DNA from: Actinoplanes cyaneus
GTDB lineage: Bacteria > Actinomycetota > Actinomycetes > Mycobacteriales > Micromonosporaceae
Length of the DNA stretch: 64,000 nt
Assembly (NCBI RefSeq): GCF_016862095.1
Contig: NZ_BOMH01000017.1
Span: 124,001-188,000, forward strand
Direction of reading: 5' to 3'
The number at the start of each line of letters is the position of its first letter. Positions within the stretch are counted from its first letter, which is position 1. Shown here piece after piece: positions 9,801 to 19,499 of the stretch. Below the pieces are notes generated by a model. That model ran no database searches, was not told the DNA's origin, and was given only the letters and a program-made list of their open reading frames with translations. A program made the position numbers and the translations under genes.

Positions 9801-12800
9801 GACCACCGCGGGCTTCAACGGCACCAGTTCGTACGTGCAGATGCCGGCCAACCTGATCGCCGCGGGCCAGTACCAGTCGATCAGCATGTGGTTCAACACC
9901 TCCACCCCGAACGGCGTGCTGTTCAGCTACAACGCGGACCCGATCAGCAAGGGCAGCACCGCCGCCAGCTACACGCCGGCGCTCTACATCGACAAGAACG
10001 GCAAGCTCCGCGGTGAGCTGTGGATGGGCAACGCCACCCTGGCGATGAAGTCCACTACCACGGTGACCGACGCCAAGTGGCACCACGTGGTGCTGGCCGG
10101 CGCCGGCAACACCCAGACGCTCTACGTCGACGGCAAGGCCGAGGCGACCCTGGCCGGCACGATCTACACGATCGAGAACCTCGCCGCGAACATCAACGTC
10201 GGTTCCGGGTACGTCGGTGGCGGCTGGCCCGACCACAACAACACCGGTGTGGCCACCGCGACCCCGGCCTGGTTCTCCGGCTCGATCGCGGACGTGGCGT
10301 TCTACAACCAGACGCTGACCGCCGACTCGGTGACCAAGCTCAACACGTCCGGCCGGGTCACCCAGCCGGTGCTGTCCACGGTCACCCGCCCGAGCGGCGG
10401 CGTGACGGCCAAGGCCGGCTACGACAAGAACACCGGCCGGGTCTCCTCGGTCGTCGACGAGAACGGCGGCAGCTGGGACCTGGCCGAGCCGACCGTGGCC
10501 GGCAGCAGCCTGGTCTACGCCGGTGCGGTGCTCGGGGCGAAGCCGAAGGACTACTGGCGTCTCGGTGACGACCAGAACGCGGCCGACCCGGTCAACGAGG
10601 TCGCCGGCGGCACCGCCGTCTACAACGCGGTGACGGTCGGCCAGGCCGGTCCGTTCACCGACGCGACCGCGGCGACGTTCGACGGCGCCACCTCGTACCT
10701 CGAACTGCCGGCCGACGACATCCCGACGACCGGCCCGAACAGCGTCGAGATGTGGTTCAAGATGCCGAAGAGCAGCGCCAAGGGTGGCGTGCTGTTCGGT
10801 TATCAGACCGACCCGGTCGGCGCGGCCTCGACCGCCAGCTGGACGCCGGCGCTGTACGTCGGCACCGACGGCAAGCTGCGCGGCGGCCTCTGGTCCGGCT
10901 CGTCCGCCAACGTGATGACCAGCACCGCGCTGGTCAACGACGGCAACTGGCACCATGTCGCGCTGGTGGCCGCGACCACCGCCCAGGCCCTTTACCTCGA
11001 CGGAACCCCGATCGCGACGCTCGCCAAGGCGCCCGTCGCGACCGGCGCGCTGCACGCGTACGTCGGCGCGGGTCGCTGGTCCGGTGGCTGGGCCGCGCAC
11101 GGCACCGCCGACTTCGGCTGGTGGCCGGGCTCGATCTCCGAGGTCGCGTACTACGACAGCGTGCTCACCCCGGCCCAGGTCGCCGACCACGTGGTCAAGG
11201 CGAAGCAGACCGCGCCGGTGTCGATGACCATGGTGGCCGGCAACAAGACGCCGATCGCCATGCCGGTCTCGCAGGTCACGGTGACCACGCCGGCCGACGC
11301 GGACGGCAAGCGGGCCACCCAGGTCTCCTACTTCGACCTGGTCAACGGCAACCGCATCGTGGCGCAGACCGACGAGCGCAACAAGACGACGCAGTACGGG
11401 TACGACGTCGGCGGTTACTCCAGCATGGTCTGGGACCCCAACGGCGTGCTGACCCAGACGTTCCAGGACGCGCGGGGCAACACCAAGCAGTCGGTCACGT
11501 GTCAGGACCAGTCGGCGAAGAAGTGCTCGTCGGTCTACTACACGTACTACCCGGACGCGACGACCACCACGCTGGCCCCGAACCCGAAGAACGACCTGCT
11601 GCTCACGATTCGCGGCGCGGGTTCGACCAGCGAGACGGACAACCGCTACCTCACCACCAACGAGTACGACGTCAAGGGCAACCTGATCACGGTCACCGAG
11701 CCCGAGGGGCGGGTCACCAGGACCGCGTTCACGGACGCGACCACGGTCGCCGCGGACGGCGGGACGCCACCGGCGGGCCTGCCGACGAAGGTGACGATGC
11801 CGGGCGGCGGGTTCCAGACCGTCACGTACTTCAAATCCGGTGACGTCGCCCAGGTGACCGAGCCGGCCGGCAAGATCACCAAGTTCACCTACGACGCGCT
11901 CGGCCGGGTGCTCACCGAGATCGAGATCTCCAGCTCCAGCCCGGACGGCGTGACCACCACGCACACCTACGACCGGCTGGACCGGGAGGTGACGGAGAAG
12001 GCTCCGGCGGTCACCAACCGGATCACCGGCGCCGTGCACACCGAGCTCACCTCGACCGTCTACGACCTCGACGGCAACATCACCGAGGTACGGCAGGAGG
12101 ACACGACCGGCGGTGACACCGCGCGTGTCGAGAAGCACGGGTACAACCAGTACGGCCAGGAGGTCAGCTCGACCTCACCGGGCGGGGCGACGACCACGTT
12201 CACGTACGACAGCCTGGGCCGGGTGGTCAACCAGACCAGCCCGGACGGCACGGTCACCAAGAGCGTGTACGACGAGGCCGGCAACCTGACCGAGACCTGG
12301 CTGCTCGGCTGGACCGGCGACCCGAACAAGCCGCAGAGCGCCACCGACCTGCGGGTCGCCCGCAACGTCTACGACGACGCCGGGCGCCTGGCCGCCGAGG
12401 TGGACGCGCAGGACTGGACGACCAAGCACCTCTACACGGACAACGGTCTCGAGCGCGAGGTCGTCCGCACCGACGGGACGACGTCGTTCGTCGTCGAGCG
12501 CAACGAGTACGACGACGCCGGCAACCTGACCACCGAGTACACCAACAACCTCACCACCAAGACGACCCACACGTACGACTTCGCGGGTCGTGAGACGTCG
12601 TCGACCGCCGACCCGGACGGGCTCAAGCGGACCACCAGCGTCGCCTACGACAAGGACGACAACGCGCTGACCACGACGCAGAGCGATGCGTCCGGCTCGG
12701 TGCTGAGCAAGATCGAGGCGCTGTACGACAGGGCCGGTCGCGCCGTGGCGCAGACCCAGTACGTCTCCGGCTCGGTCAGCCCGGTCGCCCGGTGGAAGCT

Positions 12801-15800
12801 CAACGACGGCACCGGCACCCGGGCCGCCGACAGCGCCGGCAACAGCCCGGCCGACGTCACCACGGGCACCGTGGGCTGGAGCACCGACGGCGGCGGATCC
12901 GCCGTCCTGTCCGGCAACGGGTACCTGACCAGCAACAACGCGGTCGTCGACACGCGCCGGGCGTTCACCGTCTCGGCCTGGGTGAAGATCGCTGACAAGA
13001 ACCAGCTCTACCGGGTGGTGTCCGGCGGTGGCGGCAAGCAGCAGTCGCCGTACGACCTCGCGTACGACCAGGAGAGCGGCCGCTGGCGCTTCATCGTGGT
13101 GAGCGACGACGCCGCCGACACCAACTCGGGCACCGAGGCGCTCTCCACCAGCACGCCGGCCGCGAACACGTGGACGCACCTCACCGGCGTCTACGACCCG
13201 GCCGACAGCTCGGTCAAGCTCTACGTGGGCGGCACCCTGGAGAGCACCTCCACCGGTGCGGTCTTCGGGACGACCGGGCCGGTCTACCTCGGCACCGGCA
13301 TGTGGAACAACGAGCTGGGCAACAACCTCAACGGTGGCCTGCGCGACGTGCAGGTGTACCAGCAGGCGCTGTCCGCCACGGACGTCAAGGCGCTGGCCGG
13401 CGGCACCCTCGCGGCGGCCAACAGCAAGATCACGCGGACTGCCTACACGTACGACGAGGAGGACAACGTCACCTCGGTGACCGACCCGCGTGGCTACACC
13501 AGCTACACCTCGTACGACGAGGACGGCAACGCGGTGAAGTCGACCGCGCCGGCGGCCAAGGCCGAGTCGGTGGCGACCGGGGAGGTGACGGCGAACGCTG
13601 TCTCGTGGACCGGTTACAACACGTTCGGCGAGGTCACCGACTCCAAGGACGCGCTGGGCAACTGGTCGGTGACGTACTACGACGCGGACGGCAAGCCGAC
13701 GCTGCAGCGCAGCCCGAGCTACACGCCGCCGGGCGAGACGACGCCGATCACGCCGGAGACCACCACGACCTACACCGACTCCGGTGAGGTCAAGACGATC
13801 ACCGACCCGTACGGCAACGTCACCCGGTACGAGTACGACCAGCTCGACCGGATGACGAAGATGATCACCGCCGACGGCGGGGAGACGACGTACACGTACG
13901 ACAAGATCGGCGATGTGCTCAGCGTGGCCGACCCGACCGGGGCCGTCTCCGCGACGACCTGGGACTTCCTGGGCCGGCAGGAGAAGAGCACGCAGATCGT
14001 CCGGGCGCCGTCGCCGGCGTCGTACGAGACCAAGTTCGAGTACGACACCAACGGCCAGGTGTCGAAGGTGACGTCGCCGACCGGGGTGGCCCGGAGCGTG
14101 AAGTACAACGCGCTCGGCGAGACCGTCGAGTCGTACGACGGGGCCGGCAACAAGACGACCATGACGTACGACGGTCTGGGCCGCCCGACGAGGACGACCC
14201 TGGCCGACAACACCTACAGCACCGCCACGTACGACATGGCCGGTCAGACGGTGTCGTCGAGCGAGTACAACTCGGCGGGTGCGCTGCTGACCACCCAGTC
14301 CAGCCAGTACGACGCGGCCGGCAACCTGGTCGCGGTGATCGACGCCCGTAAGCACACGACCACGTACGAGTACGACCCGACCGGCATGCTGATCAAGGAA
14401 CGGCAGCCGATCAACGACTCGGACGCGATCGAGACGAGCTTCGGGTACGACCTGGAGGGCAACCGGACCCGGTTCACCGACGGCCGGAACAACGCGTTCT
14501 GGACCACGTACAACTCGTGGGGCCTGCCCGAGTCGCAGATCGAGCCGTCGACGGCGGCGCACCCGAACCCGGCCGACCGCACCTTCACGGTCGCCTACGA
14601 CAAGGGTGGCCGGGCGGTCAAGCAGCTGCTCCCGGGCGGTGTCTCGGTCAGCAACACCTATGACCTGATGGGTCAGCTGACCAAGCAGTCCGGCGCCGGC
14701 GCCGAGGCCGCCACGGTCGACCGCACCTTCGGGTACGACAAGGACGGCCGGATCACCAAGTTCTCCGGGGTCGGCGGCGACAACACCGTCTCGTACGACG
14801 ACCGGGGCCTGGCCACCTCGATCAGCGGTCCGTCCGGGAACTCGTCGTTCACCTACAACGGCGACGGCGCGATGACCTCGCGTACCGACGCCGCGGGCAC
14901 GACGAACTACGGGTACGACACCGCGGGCCGGCTGCAGAAGCTGACCAACAGCGGCAAGGGCGTCGACGCGACGTACAGCTACGACGTCACCAACAGCGTC
15001 AAGAAGATCGCGTACGGGACCGGCAACAGCCGCAACTTCACCTACGACGACGCGCACCGGCTCAAGACCGACGACCTCACCTCGTCGGCCGGGACGTCGA
15101 TCGCGAAGGTCGATTACGGCTGGAACGAGAACGACGACCTGACGTCGAAGAAGACCACCGGGTTCGGCGGTCAGACGATCAGCAACACCTACACGTACGA
15201 CTACGCCGACCGGCTGACCTCGTGGAACAACGGGACCGCCACGACGGTGTACGCGTACGACAAGTCCGGCAACCGGGTGCAGAACGGCAGCAAGCTGTTC
15301 ACCTACGACGCCCGTAACCGGCTGCTGACCGCGGACGGGGCGAACTACAACTACACCGCCCGCGGAACGCTGAGCTTCGCCGGCACGACGCAGACCAAGG
15401 CCGACGCGTTCGGCCAGGTCATCTCGCAGGGCGACCGCAACGGCGGGACGCAGACGTACCAGTACGACGGGCTGGGCCGGTCCATCAAGGACGGCTTCTC
15501 CTACACCGGGTCGGACAACGACCTGGCCGCGGACAGCCAGGCGACGTACGTGCGGGGTCTCGGCAACGAGGTGATCGCCGAGACCGCCACCAGCGGCGGC
15601 AGCACCAAGCTGGCCTGGACCGACCTGCACAACGACGTGATCGCGCAGTTCACCGCGACCGGCACGGCGCTGGACGGCTCGACGGTCTACGACCCGCTGG
15701 GCAAGGTCGTCGCCAACGCCGGGCAGATGGTCGGCAGCCTCGGCTACCAGTCGGAGTGGACCGACACCGCGACCAGCCGGGTCAACATGATGGCCCGCTG

Positions 15801-17751
15801 GTACAACACCGACACCGGACAGTTCGACACCCGTGACACGGTCTCGAACAGCCCGATCGGTGACTCGGTCAACGCCAACCGCTACCAGTACGGCGACGCG
15901 AACCCGCTCACGGTGACCGACCCGACCGGCCACTTCGGCTTCGGCTCGGTCTTCAAGAAGGCGACGAGCTTCGTCAGCAACACGTACCACGCGGCTACGT
16001 CGTACGTCTCCCACTCGGTGTCGTCGGCCTACTCGTACGCCGCGGCGACTTACCACCGCTCGGTGAGCGCGGTCAAGGCCACGTACCACCGCACCGTCAA
16101 GGCCGTGAAGAAGGTCGCCCACCGCGTCATCAAGAAGGTCAAGCATTACGCCTCGAAGGTGAAGCGGTACGTCAAGAAGCAGGTCGCCAAGGTCAAGAAG
16201 AAGGTCAAGAAGTTCGTGAAGGCGGCTGTCCACAAGGCAGCCAAGATCACGAAGGCCGTCGTCAAGAAGGCCAAGGCGGCGGGTAAAGCAGTCACCGCGG
16301 CCGCGAAACGGGTAGCCAAGAACCCGGTCGCGGCGATCAAGGACGCTGCCAAAGCCACCAAGAAGTTCGTCGTCGAACACAAGGACGCGATCATCGAGGT
16401 CGCGGCCATCGGCGTCGGAATCCTGGCCGGCATGGCCTGTACCGCCGCCACCGCCGGCGCCGGTGCGGTCGCCTGTATGGTCGGCGCGTCCGCCCTGGTC
16501 AACCTGGCCAAGGACGCCGCGCAGGGCAACATCCACTCGTTCGGTGACGCGCTCGGCTCGCTGGGCACCGGCGCCCTGACCGGCCTCGTCGGCGGCGCCG
16601 GCGGCGCCATCGCCGGCAAGGTCGGCACCCTGGTCGCCGGCAAGGTCGGCACCGGCTTCATCGGCCGGATGGCCACCGAGGCCGTCGAGAACGGCGTCGA
16701 CGAGGTCTTCAACCAGGCCGTCACCACCGGCCGGGTCGACCCCCGCGCCGCGGCGATGAGCATGATCCCAGGCCTCGGCGCCTTCGCCGGCGGCAAGAAG
16801 GGCGGCAGCCGGACGGGTGGTTCCCCGGTCGGCGGCGGCAGCCGCGCTTCGTCGGGCGGCGGCGGTGGCCTGCCGATGGCCACCGGGCTGATCACCGGCA
16901 TCTCCGGCGGGGCGAGCTGCCACAGCTTCGACCCGGACACCAAGGTCCTGATGGCCGACGGATCGGAACGCCCGATCCAGGACGTCAACGTCGGCGACAC
17001 GGTCGTGGCGACCGACCCGGAGACGGGTAAGTCCTACGAGCAGCCGGTCACCCAGCTGCACCGCAACACCGACCACGAGTTCTCCGACGTCACGGTCAAG
17101 GACGAGGACGGCAAGTCCGCCACCCTGAACACGACCCAGAACCACCCGTTCTGGGACGAGACCACCAAGGCGTGGACCGAGGCGAAGGACCTCAAGCCGG
17201 GCGACCACCTCAAGGTCGAGGGCAAGGGCGACGTCGTCGTCAACGAGGTCCGCAGCTACGACGACACCAAGGAGATGCGCGACCTCACGGTCGCCAACAC
17301 CCACACGTACTACGTCTTTGCCAGCCAAAACCCGGTTCTCGTTCACAACAACGACCCCGGGTTCGCGAGGAGGGCATGCGATGTTCCTCGGCTGGAACGT
17401 AGTGCTCAGCGGATCAATGGTGCACTCGACCCCATTGCTCGGACGCAGCGGGACACGGTTGTCATGAGCACTGAGAATGGTCCCGACCTCGTCGCCTCCG
17501 GCGTCCGTGACATCGACCCACGCCAGCGCGCTGTGTTGGGTGGATCCGAGCTGGAAGCACGGCTTCCGGGTCAGCACGCGGAAGTAACTGCCAATGAGCG
17601 AGCGAAAGACCTTGGCCTCAGTCCACGGGCGCTCTCCAGTTATCCGCACGAAATCTGCCGACCCTGTCGCCAGTATCTGGAAGAAGAAGGCTATAGAATC
17701 TCGCCTGATCGGATGAGCGCAGTTAAGCGTACCTTTGGAAAGGAGAACTGA
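6856..17751 (+). CDS. Giant secreted Rhs/YD-repeat polymorphic toxin with LamG modules, Hint domain and deaminase-like tip
   Basis: A 3631-residue protein. ATG 6856 follows a strong ribosome site (GGGGAAGGA) and starts a signal peptide ending near residue 27; the frame also reads from TTG 6829. Order: Ala/Pro/Thr linker (about 175-240), DNRLRE-like module (about 396-575), first YD repeats, two concanavalin/LamG-like modules (about 932-1158 and 1226-1445), more YD repeats, a third LamG-like module (about 1976-2178), YD repeats to the Rhs core end (YQYGDANPLTVTDPTGH, near 3020), a Lys-rich tract (about 3031-3175), a Gly/Ala hydrophobic stretch, and a Hint domain (Cys3355 to HNN ending 3499). 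The last 132 residues are the toxin tip: His3574-Ala-Glu3576 and Cys3601-x-x-Cys3604 form the zinc and catalytic signature of the cytidine deaminase superfamily. The Hint domain probably releases the tip by autocleavage. Export as a surface or contact-dependent toxin is inferred from the family. Confidence 0.9.
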   Translation: MRRGLGQIAIVCAVFLGLTVAAPVGAVRDPELPVSWLWSWWSQRPAWAFGTPDVPRQGHGDGGPDDAGYADTKARGGTGRPFKQAPGTLGAYQPHDPATRAGGTGPAEEGFDPKTSVRDEDRSTQLSDVFTNADGTVTTKTYPRPVNFRDESGDWQKIDVNLKREPDGRLHAAANAMDTSVAAQAPVRTKATPQRVAPSATPSAGVSAPAASAPATPAASTPATPAAATTAPATLANLELPTGESVGYSLLGANPVTATVSGNVATYPGILPETDLELETFDAGIKETMVLRSPQASNVWTYPLTLKGLTPRVDATGGIELLDKADKAVAWLPKGSMQDSKVDPHSGAPAESTKVAFSLVQQDGGIALRVEADRAWLNDPARVYPVRVDPTATTGTTGDVMVDNDSDTNNNGDNLAVGTYNGGTTKSRSFIHLDDFDTDIKGKHVTAATLKLYLTWTYSCDTDRIFYVRTASSKWTVADLTALNSFTGTPGYSAAIGSLTVTDPGAACTNSGGDRSKGKWISVPLDAAAIDAWSKGDANNGLALTASETDSAAWKRFTAANFSSGAYKPELSVTYSTNVLPQVDVRYPANNSVSSTLTPELLVKGHDSDNWPGKGLTYVFTVLSADGKTTVATSPAVASSWTVPAGKLAWNTTYLYTVRPYDQSAYGATSAAYAFTTNVAQPAVTSGLAQNGGKGFDSSIGNYTTSATDANISTVGPSLAINRSYNSLDTRTDTAFGTGWSSILDAKATQTLDAANTLQSVRVTYPTGEEVAFGRTSAGAFIPPSGRFSTFEEVKSGTTLTGYKLTDKDATAYVFGRDTGVTGAKVFRLTSVTDANGRALTIAYGTDGNPSTVTGASGRKLTVAWTKPASATAFHVSTVATDRVDANDANSANTWQYGYTGDRLAQVCQPNDYQHCWAYGYDQTAQHGTTVLNLDPEAYWPFNEAAGASVAKSRVLSNAGVDAAQYRNVNLGQAGPLAAAGPTTAGFNGTSSYVQMPANLIAAGQYQSISMWFNTSTPNGVLFSYNADPISKGSTAASYTPALYIDKNGKLRGELWMGNATLAMKSTTTVTDAKWHHVVLAGAGNTQTLYVDGKAEATLAGTIYTIENLAANINVGSGYVGGGWPDHNNTGVATATPAWFSGSIADVAFYNQTLTADSVTKLNTSGRVTQPVLSTVTRPSGGVTAKAGYDKNTGRVSSVVDENGGSWDLAEPTVAGSSLVYAGAVLGAKPKDYWRLGDDQNAADPVNEVAGGTAVYNAVTVGQAGPFTDATAATFDGATSYLELPADDIPTTGPNSVEMWFKMPKSSAKGGVLFGYQTDPVGAASTASWTPALYVGTDGKLRGGLWSGSSANVMTSTALVNDGNWHHVALVAATTAQALYLDGTPIATLAKAPVATGALHAYVGAGRWSGGWAAHGTADFGWWPGSISEVAYYDSVLTPAQVADHVVKAKQTAPVSMTMVAGNKTPIAMPVSQVTVTTPADADGKRATQVSYFDLVNGNRIVAQTDERNKTTQYGYDVGGYSSMVWDPNGVLTQTFQDARGNTKQSVTCQDQSAKKCSSVYYTYYPDATTTTLAPNPKNDLLLTIRGAGSTSETDNRYLTTNEYDVKGNLITVTEPEGRVTRTAFTDATTVAADGGTPPAGLPTKVTMPGGGFQTVTYFKSGDVAQVTEPAGKITKFTYDALGRVLTEIEISSSSPDGVTTTHTYDRLDREVTEKAPAVTNRITGAVHTELTSTVYDLDGNITEVRQEDTTGGDTARVEKHGYNQYGQEVSSTSPGGATTTFTYDSLGRVVNQTSPDGTVTKSVYDEAGNLTETWLLGWTGDPNKPQSATDLRVARNVYDDAGRLAAEVDAQDWTTKHLYTDNGLEREVVRTDGTTSFVVERNEYDDAGNLTTEYTNNLTTKTTHTYDFAGRETSSTADPDGLKRTTSVAYDKDDNALTTTQSDASGSVLSKIEALYDRAGRAVAQTQYVSGSVSPVARWKLNDGTGTRAADSAGNSPADVTTGTVGWSTDGGGSAVLSGNGYLTSNNAVVDTRRAFTVSAWVKIADKNQLYRVVSGGGGKQQSPYDLAYDQESGRWRFIVVSDDAADTNSGTEALSTSTPAANTWTHLTGVYDPADSSVKLYVGGTLESTSTGAVFGTTGPVYLGTGMWNNELGNNLNGGLRDVQVYQQALSATDVKALAGGTLAAANSKITRTAYTYDEEDNVTSVTDPRGYTSYTSYDEDGNAVKSTAPAAKAESVATGEVTANAVSWTGYNTFGEVTDSKDALGNWSVTYYDADGKPTLQRSPSYTPPGETTPITPETTTTYTDSGEVKTITDPYGNVTRYEYDQLDRMTKMITADGGETTYTYDKIGDVLSVADPTGAVSATTWDFLGRQEKSTQIVRAPSPASYETKFEYDTNGQVSKVTSPTGVARSVKYNALGETVESYDGAGNKTTMTYDGLGRPTRTTLADNTYSTATYDMAGQTVSSSEYNSAGALLTTQSSQYDAAGNLVAVIDARKHTTTYEYDPTGMLIKERQPINDSDAIETSFGYDLEGNRTRFTDGRNNAFWTTYNSWGLPESQIEPSTAAHPNPADRTFTVAYDKGGRAVKQLLPGGVSVSNTYDLMGQLTKQSGAGAEAATVDRTFGYDKDGRITKFSGVGGDNTVSYDDRGLATSISGPSGNSSFTYNGDGAMTSRTDAAGTTNYGYDTAGRLQKLTNSGKGVDATYSYDVTNSVKKIAYGTGNSRNFTYDDAHRLKTDDLTSSAGTSIAKVDYGWNENDDLTSKKTTGFGGQTISNTYTYDYADRLTSWNNGTATTVYAYDKSGNRVQNGSKLFTYDARNRLLTADGANYNYTARGTLSFAGTTQTKADAFGQVISQGDRNGGTQTYQYDGLGRSIKDGFSYTGSDNDLAADSQATYVRGLGNEVIAETATSGGSTKLAWTDLHNDVIAQFTATGTALDGSTVYDPLGKVVANAGQMVGSLGYQSEWTDTATSRVNMMARWYNTDTGQFDTRDTVSNSPIGDSVNANRYQYGDANPLTVTDPTGHFGFGSVFKKATSFVSNTYHAATSYVSHSVSSAYSYAAATYHRSVSAVKATYHRTVKAVKKVAHRVIKKVKHYASKVKRYVKKQVAKVKKKVKKFVKAAVHKAAKITKAVVKKAKAAGKAVTAAAKRVAKNPVAAIKDAAKATKKFVVEHKDAIIEVAAIGVGILAGMACTAATAGAGAVACMVGASALVNLAKDAAQGNIHSFGDALGSLGTGALTGLVGGAGGAIAGKVGTLVAGKVGTGFIGRMATEAVENGVDEVFNQAVTTGRVDPRAAAMSMIPGLGAFAGGKKGGSRTGGSPVGGGSRASSGGGGGLPMATGLITGISGGASCHSFDPDTKVLMADGSERPIQDVNVGDTVVATDPETGKSYEQPVTQLHRNTDHEFSDVTVKDEDGKSATLNTTQNHPFWDETTKAWTEAKDLKPGDHLKVEGKGDVVVNEVRSYDDTKEMRDLTVANTHTYYVFASQNPVLVHNNDPGFARRACDVPRLERSAQRINGALDPIARTQRDTVVMSTENGPDLVASGVRDIDPRQRAVLGGSELEARLPGQHAEVTANERAKDLGLSPRALSSYPHEICRPCRQYLEEEGYRISPDRMSAVKRTFGKEN

Positions 17752-18365
17752 TGGTGGTCCCGGTACGCTTTGACTCGGAACAGCTACGAGAAGATCTCGC
17801 TGGCCTCGCCCAGTGGCAACGTGTCGCTTTCGCGGCTGGCTGCGTTGAGGTGCTGGTACCCGCTTACTCGAAGTTCAGCGAGCTGGAGGAAATCGGCGAT
17901 CCGGCCCTAGTCCGTTCCTGTGTGGACGTGATCTGGTCAGGGCTGGAGGGGCTTGATTTGAGCGGCACCGCCGCGGGGCTCCCCTCGCCGGAGTCGATCA
18001 AGGAAATGTTGCCGGGAGAAGAAGACTGGAACGAGTGGGCCCCGCAGGCGGAAGACGCTATTGCCGCGCTTGTTTATCTCTTGGAGATTCTGCGCGACGA
18101 CAACGTTGACCTTGCTGTATACGTTGCTGAGCGAGCGTATGCAGCTGCAGACGATTACGAAGCGCGGGAACAGGGTTTAGAGGTTCTTGGAAGTGAGGAG
18201 AGTGAGGCGCTGTTGCGGGCGTCATCGATCCAAACTGAACTGCTGCGGCAGGCCGACGCTCTGAACGCCTTGCGGGATCCCGCGGCTGATTTCTCCGTGA
18301 TCGCCAGTCTGCGGGTCGCTGCAATGCAGGCGCCCGTCGGCGGCTTGGCGGGATCTGCTGGATAG
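17751..18365 (+). CDS. DUF416/YjaG-like protein, probable immunity to the Rhs deaminase toxin
   Basis: A 204-residue acidic cytosolic protein. ATG 17751 shares its A with the TGA of the toxin gene, behind AAGGAGAAC. The pattern LAGLAQWQRVAFAAGCVE, P-x-Y-xx-F, GDPALVRSCVDVIWSGLEG, then a Pro-Gly-Glu-Glu-Asp-W segment and EDAIAALVYLLE lines up with the DUF416 (YjaG) family as I remember it. Position immediately behind a toxin tip and lack of signal peptide make an immunity role likely. Base composition is lower in GC than the neighbours, as in the toxin tip. No toxin-neutralising function is known to me for DUF416; that part is inference. Confidence 0.72.
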   Translation: MVVPVRFDSEQLREDLAGLAQWQRVAFAAGCVEVLVPAYSKFSELEEIGDPALVRSCVDVIWSGLEGLDLSGTAAGLPSPESIKEMLPGEEDWNEWAPQAEDAIAALVYLLEILRDDNVDLAVYVAERAYAAADDYEAREQGLEVLGSEESEALLRASSIQTELLRQADALNALRDPAADFSVIASLRVAAMQAPVGGLAGSAG

Positions 18366-18392
18366 TCCGGCGATGCGGCCGAAGACAGCGAG

Positions 18393-19454
18393 TTAGGAGT
18401 CGGGTGCCGTGCCGGTACTGTTTCGGGCGGTCAATGCAGTCGGCAACAAGATGTGAGATGTAGGGGACGGTTTGCCGTCCCGGGTGGATTGCAGGGCAGC
18501 GGTCAGGGCACTGGCCGCTGCCCTTCCCTTTTCCTCCACGTCCTGGCGGACCGTCGTCAGAGCCGGCCGCAACTGGGACGCGGTCGGGCCGTCGTCGAAG
18601 CCTGTCACCGACAGGTCGTCCGGGATGCGCAGGCCCAGATCCTCGGCGGCCTGATAGACGCCGACCGCGGTCACGTCGGAGAAGCAGAGGAACGCCGTCG
18701 GCCGGTCCGGGCGGGACAACAACTCACGGGCGTCGCGACGGATGGCGTCGACCCGCTCGAACGGCTCGCGGATGATGACCGGGGTCAGGCCGGCCTCGTC
18801 GAGCACGTCGTCCCAGCCGAGGCGGCGCTGGACGGACGCCCAGCCCTCGGTCAGCACCGAGCGGTCGGTGACCAGGCCGTGCTGCCCATGGGCGCCGGCC
18901 AGCGCGTACGCGATCCGGGTGTGTCCAAGTTCCAGCAGGTACCGCGCGGTGTCCCGGGCGCCCTCCCGGTCGGCGACGTTGACGCAGGCGTAGCCCTCGA
19001 CCGGGGCCTGGTCGACGAAGACCATCGGCAGTTTGCGCCGGCGCAGCCAGGCGACGGCGGGCGACGTCGGGTCGCAGGAGTAGACGAGCGCACCGTCCAT
19101 CGCCACGTCCCGCGCCGGGATCAGGTCTTCGGTGCCGGCCGAGGTGAGCAGGGTGATGGACAGGCCGGTCGGGGCGAGTTCCTCGGCGATCGCGCCGAGG
19201 AAGCTGCCGGCGACCAGGTCGGTGAAGGCGTAGCGCAGCGAGTCGGTAAGCAGGATGCCGATCGCGCCGGTGGTGCCCTTGGCCAGCGCGCGGGCGGTCG
19301 GGTCGGGGCCGGCGTATCCGAGGTCCTGCGCCGCGTCGAGGATGCGTTTGCGCAGCGTGGGAGAGAGCTGGTCAGGGCGTGAGAACGCGTTGGAGACCGT
19401 CATCCGGCTCACGCCGACCCGGTCCGCGATCGTCTGCAAGGTCACCCGAGGCAC
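18393..19454 (-). CDS. LacI-family transcriptional regulator
   Basis: A 353-residue repressor. The N-terminal helix-turn-helix is [21 protein letters not shown], followed by the hinge helix and a periplasmic-binding-like sugar sensor ([41 protein letters not shown]). Start GTG 19454 gives the usual [11 protein letters not shown] terminus and has AAGGAAC about ten bases upstream; the frame extends to GTG 19484. It ends 27 bases from the immunity gene on the opposite strand. The target is unknown: its neighbours are not sugar genes, so it may act elsewhere. Confidence 0.9.
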   Translation of the reverse strand: MPRVTLQTIADRVGVSRMTVSNAFSRPDQLSPTLRKRILDAAQDLGYAGPDPTARALAKGTTGAIGILLTDSLRYAFTDLVAGSFLGAIAEELAPTGLSITLLTSAGTEDLIPARDVAMDGALVYSCDPTSPAVAWLRRRKLPMVFVDQAPVEGYACVNVADREGARDTARYLLELGHTRIAYALAGAHGQHGLVTDRSVLTEGWASVQRRLGWDDVLDEAGLTPVIIREPFERVDAIRRDARELLSRPDRPTAFLCFSDVTAVGVYQAAEDLGLRIPDDLSVTGFDDGPTASQLRPALTTVRQDVEEKGRAAASALTAALQSTRDGKPSPTSHILLPTALTARNSTGTAPDS

Positions 19455-19499
19455 CCGGTCACCGTTCCTTTCCGCTGCCCACACGGTAACGCCGGGCCC

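Noticed and set aside
6979..17649. Two very long minus-strand open frames (1719 and 1824 codons) opposite the Rhs gene
   Set aside because: They mirror the codon pattern of the plus-strand gene, are made of low-complexity Arg/Val/Gly/Asp, and lack any domain. The plus-strand protein has clear repeats and domains throughout.
18393..19454. LacI gene as regulator of the Rhs toxin
   Set aside because: It is convergent with the toxin-immunity unit and its promoter lies on the far side, so position gives no support.
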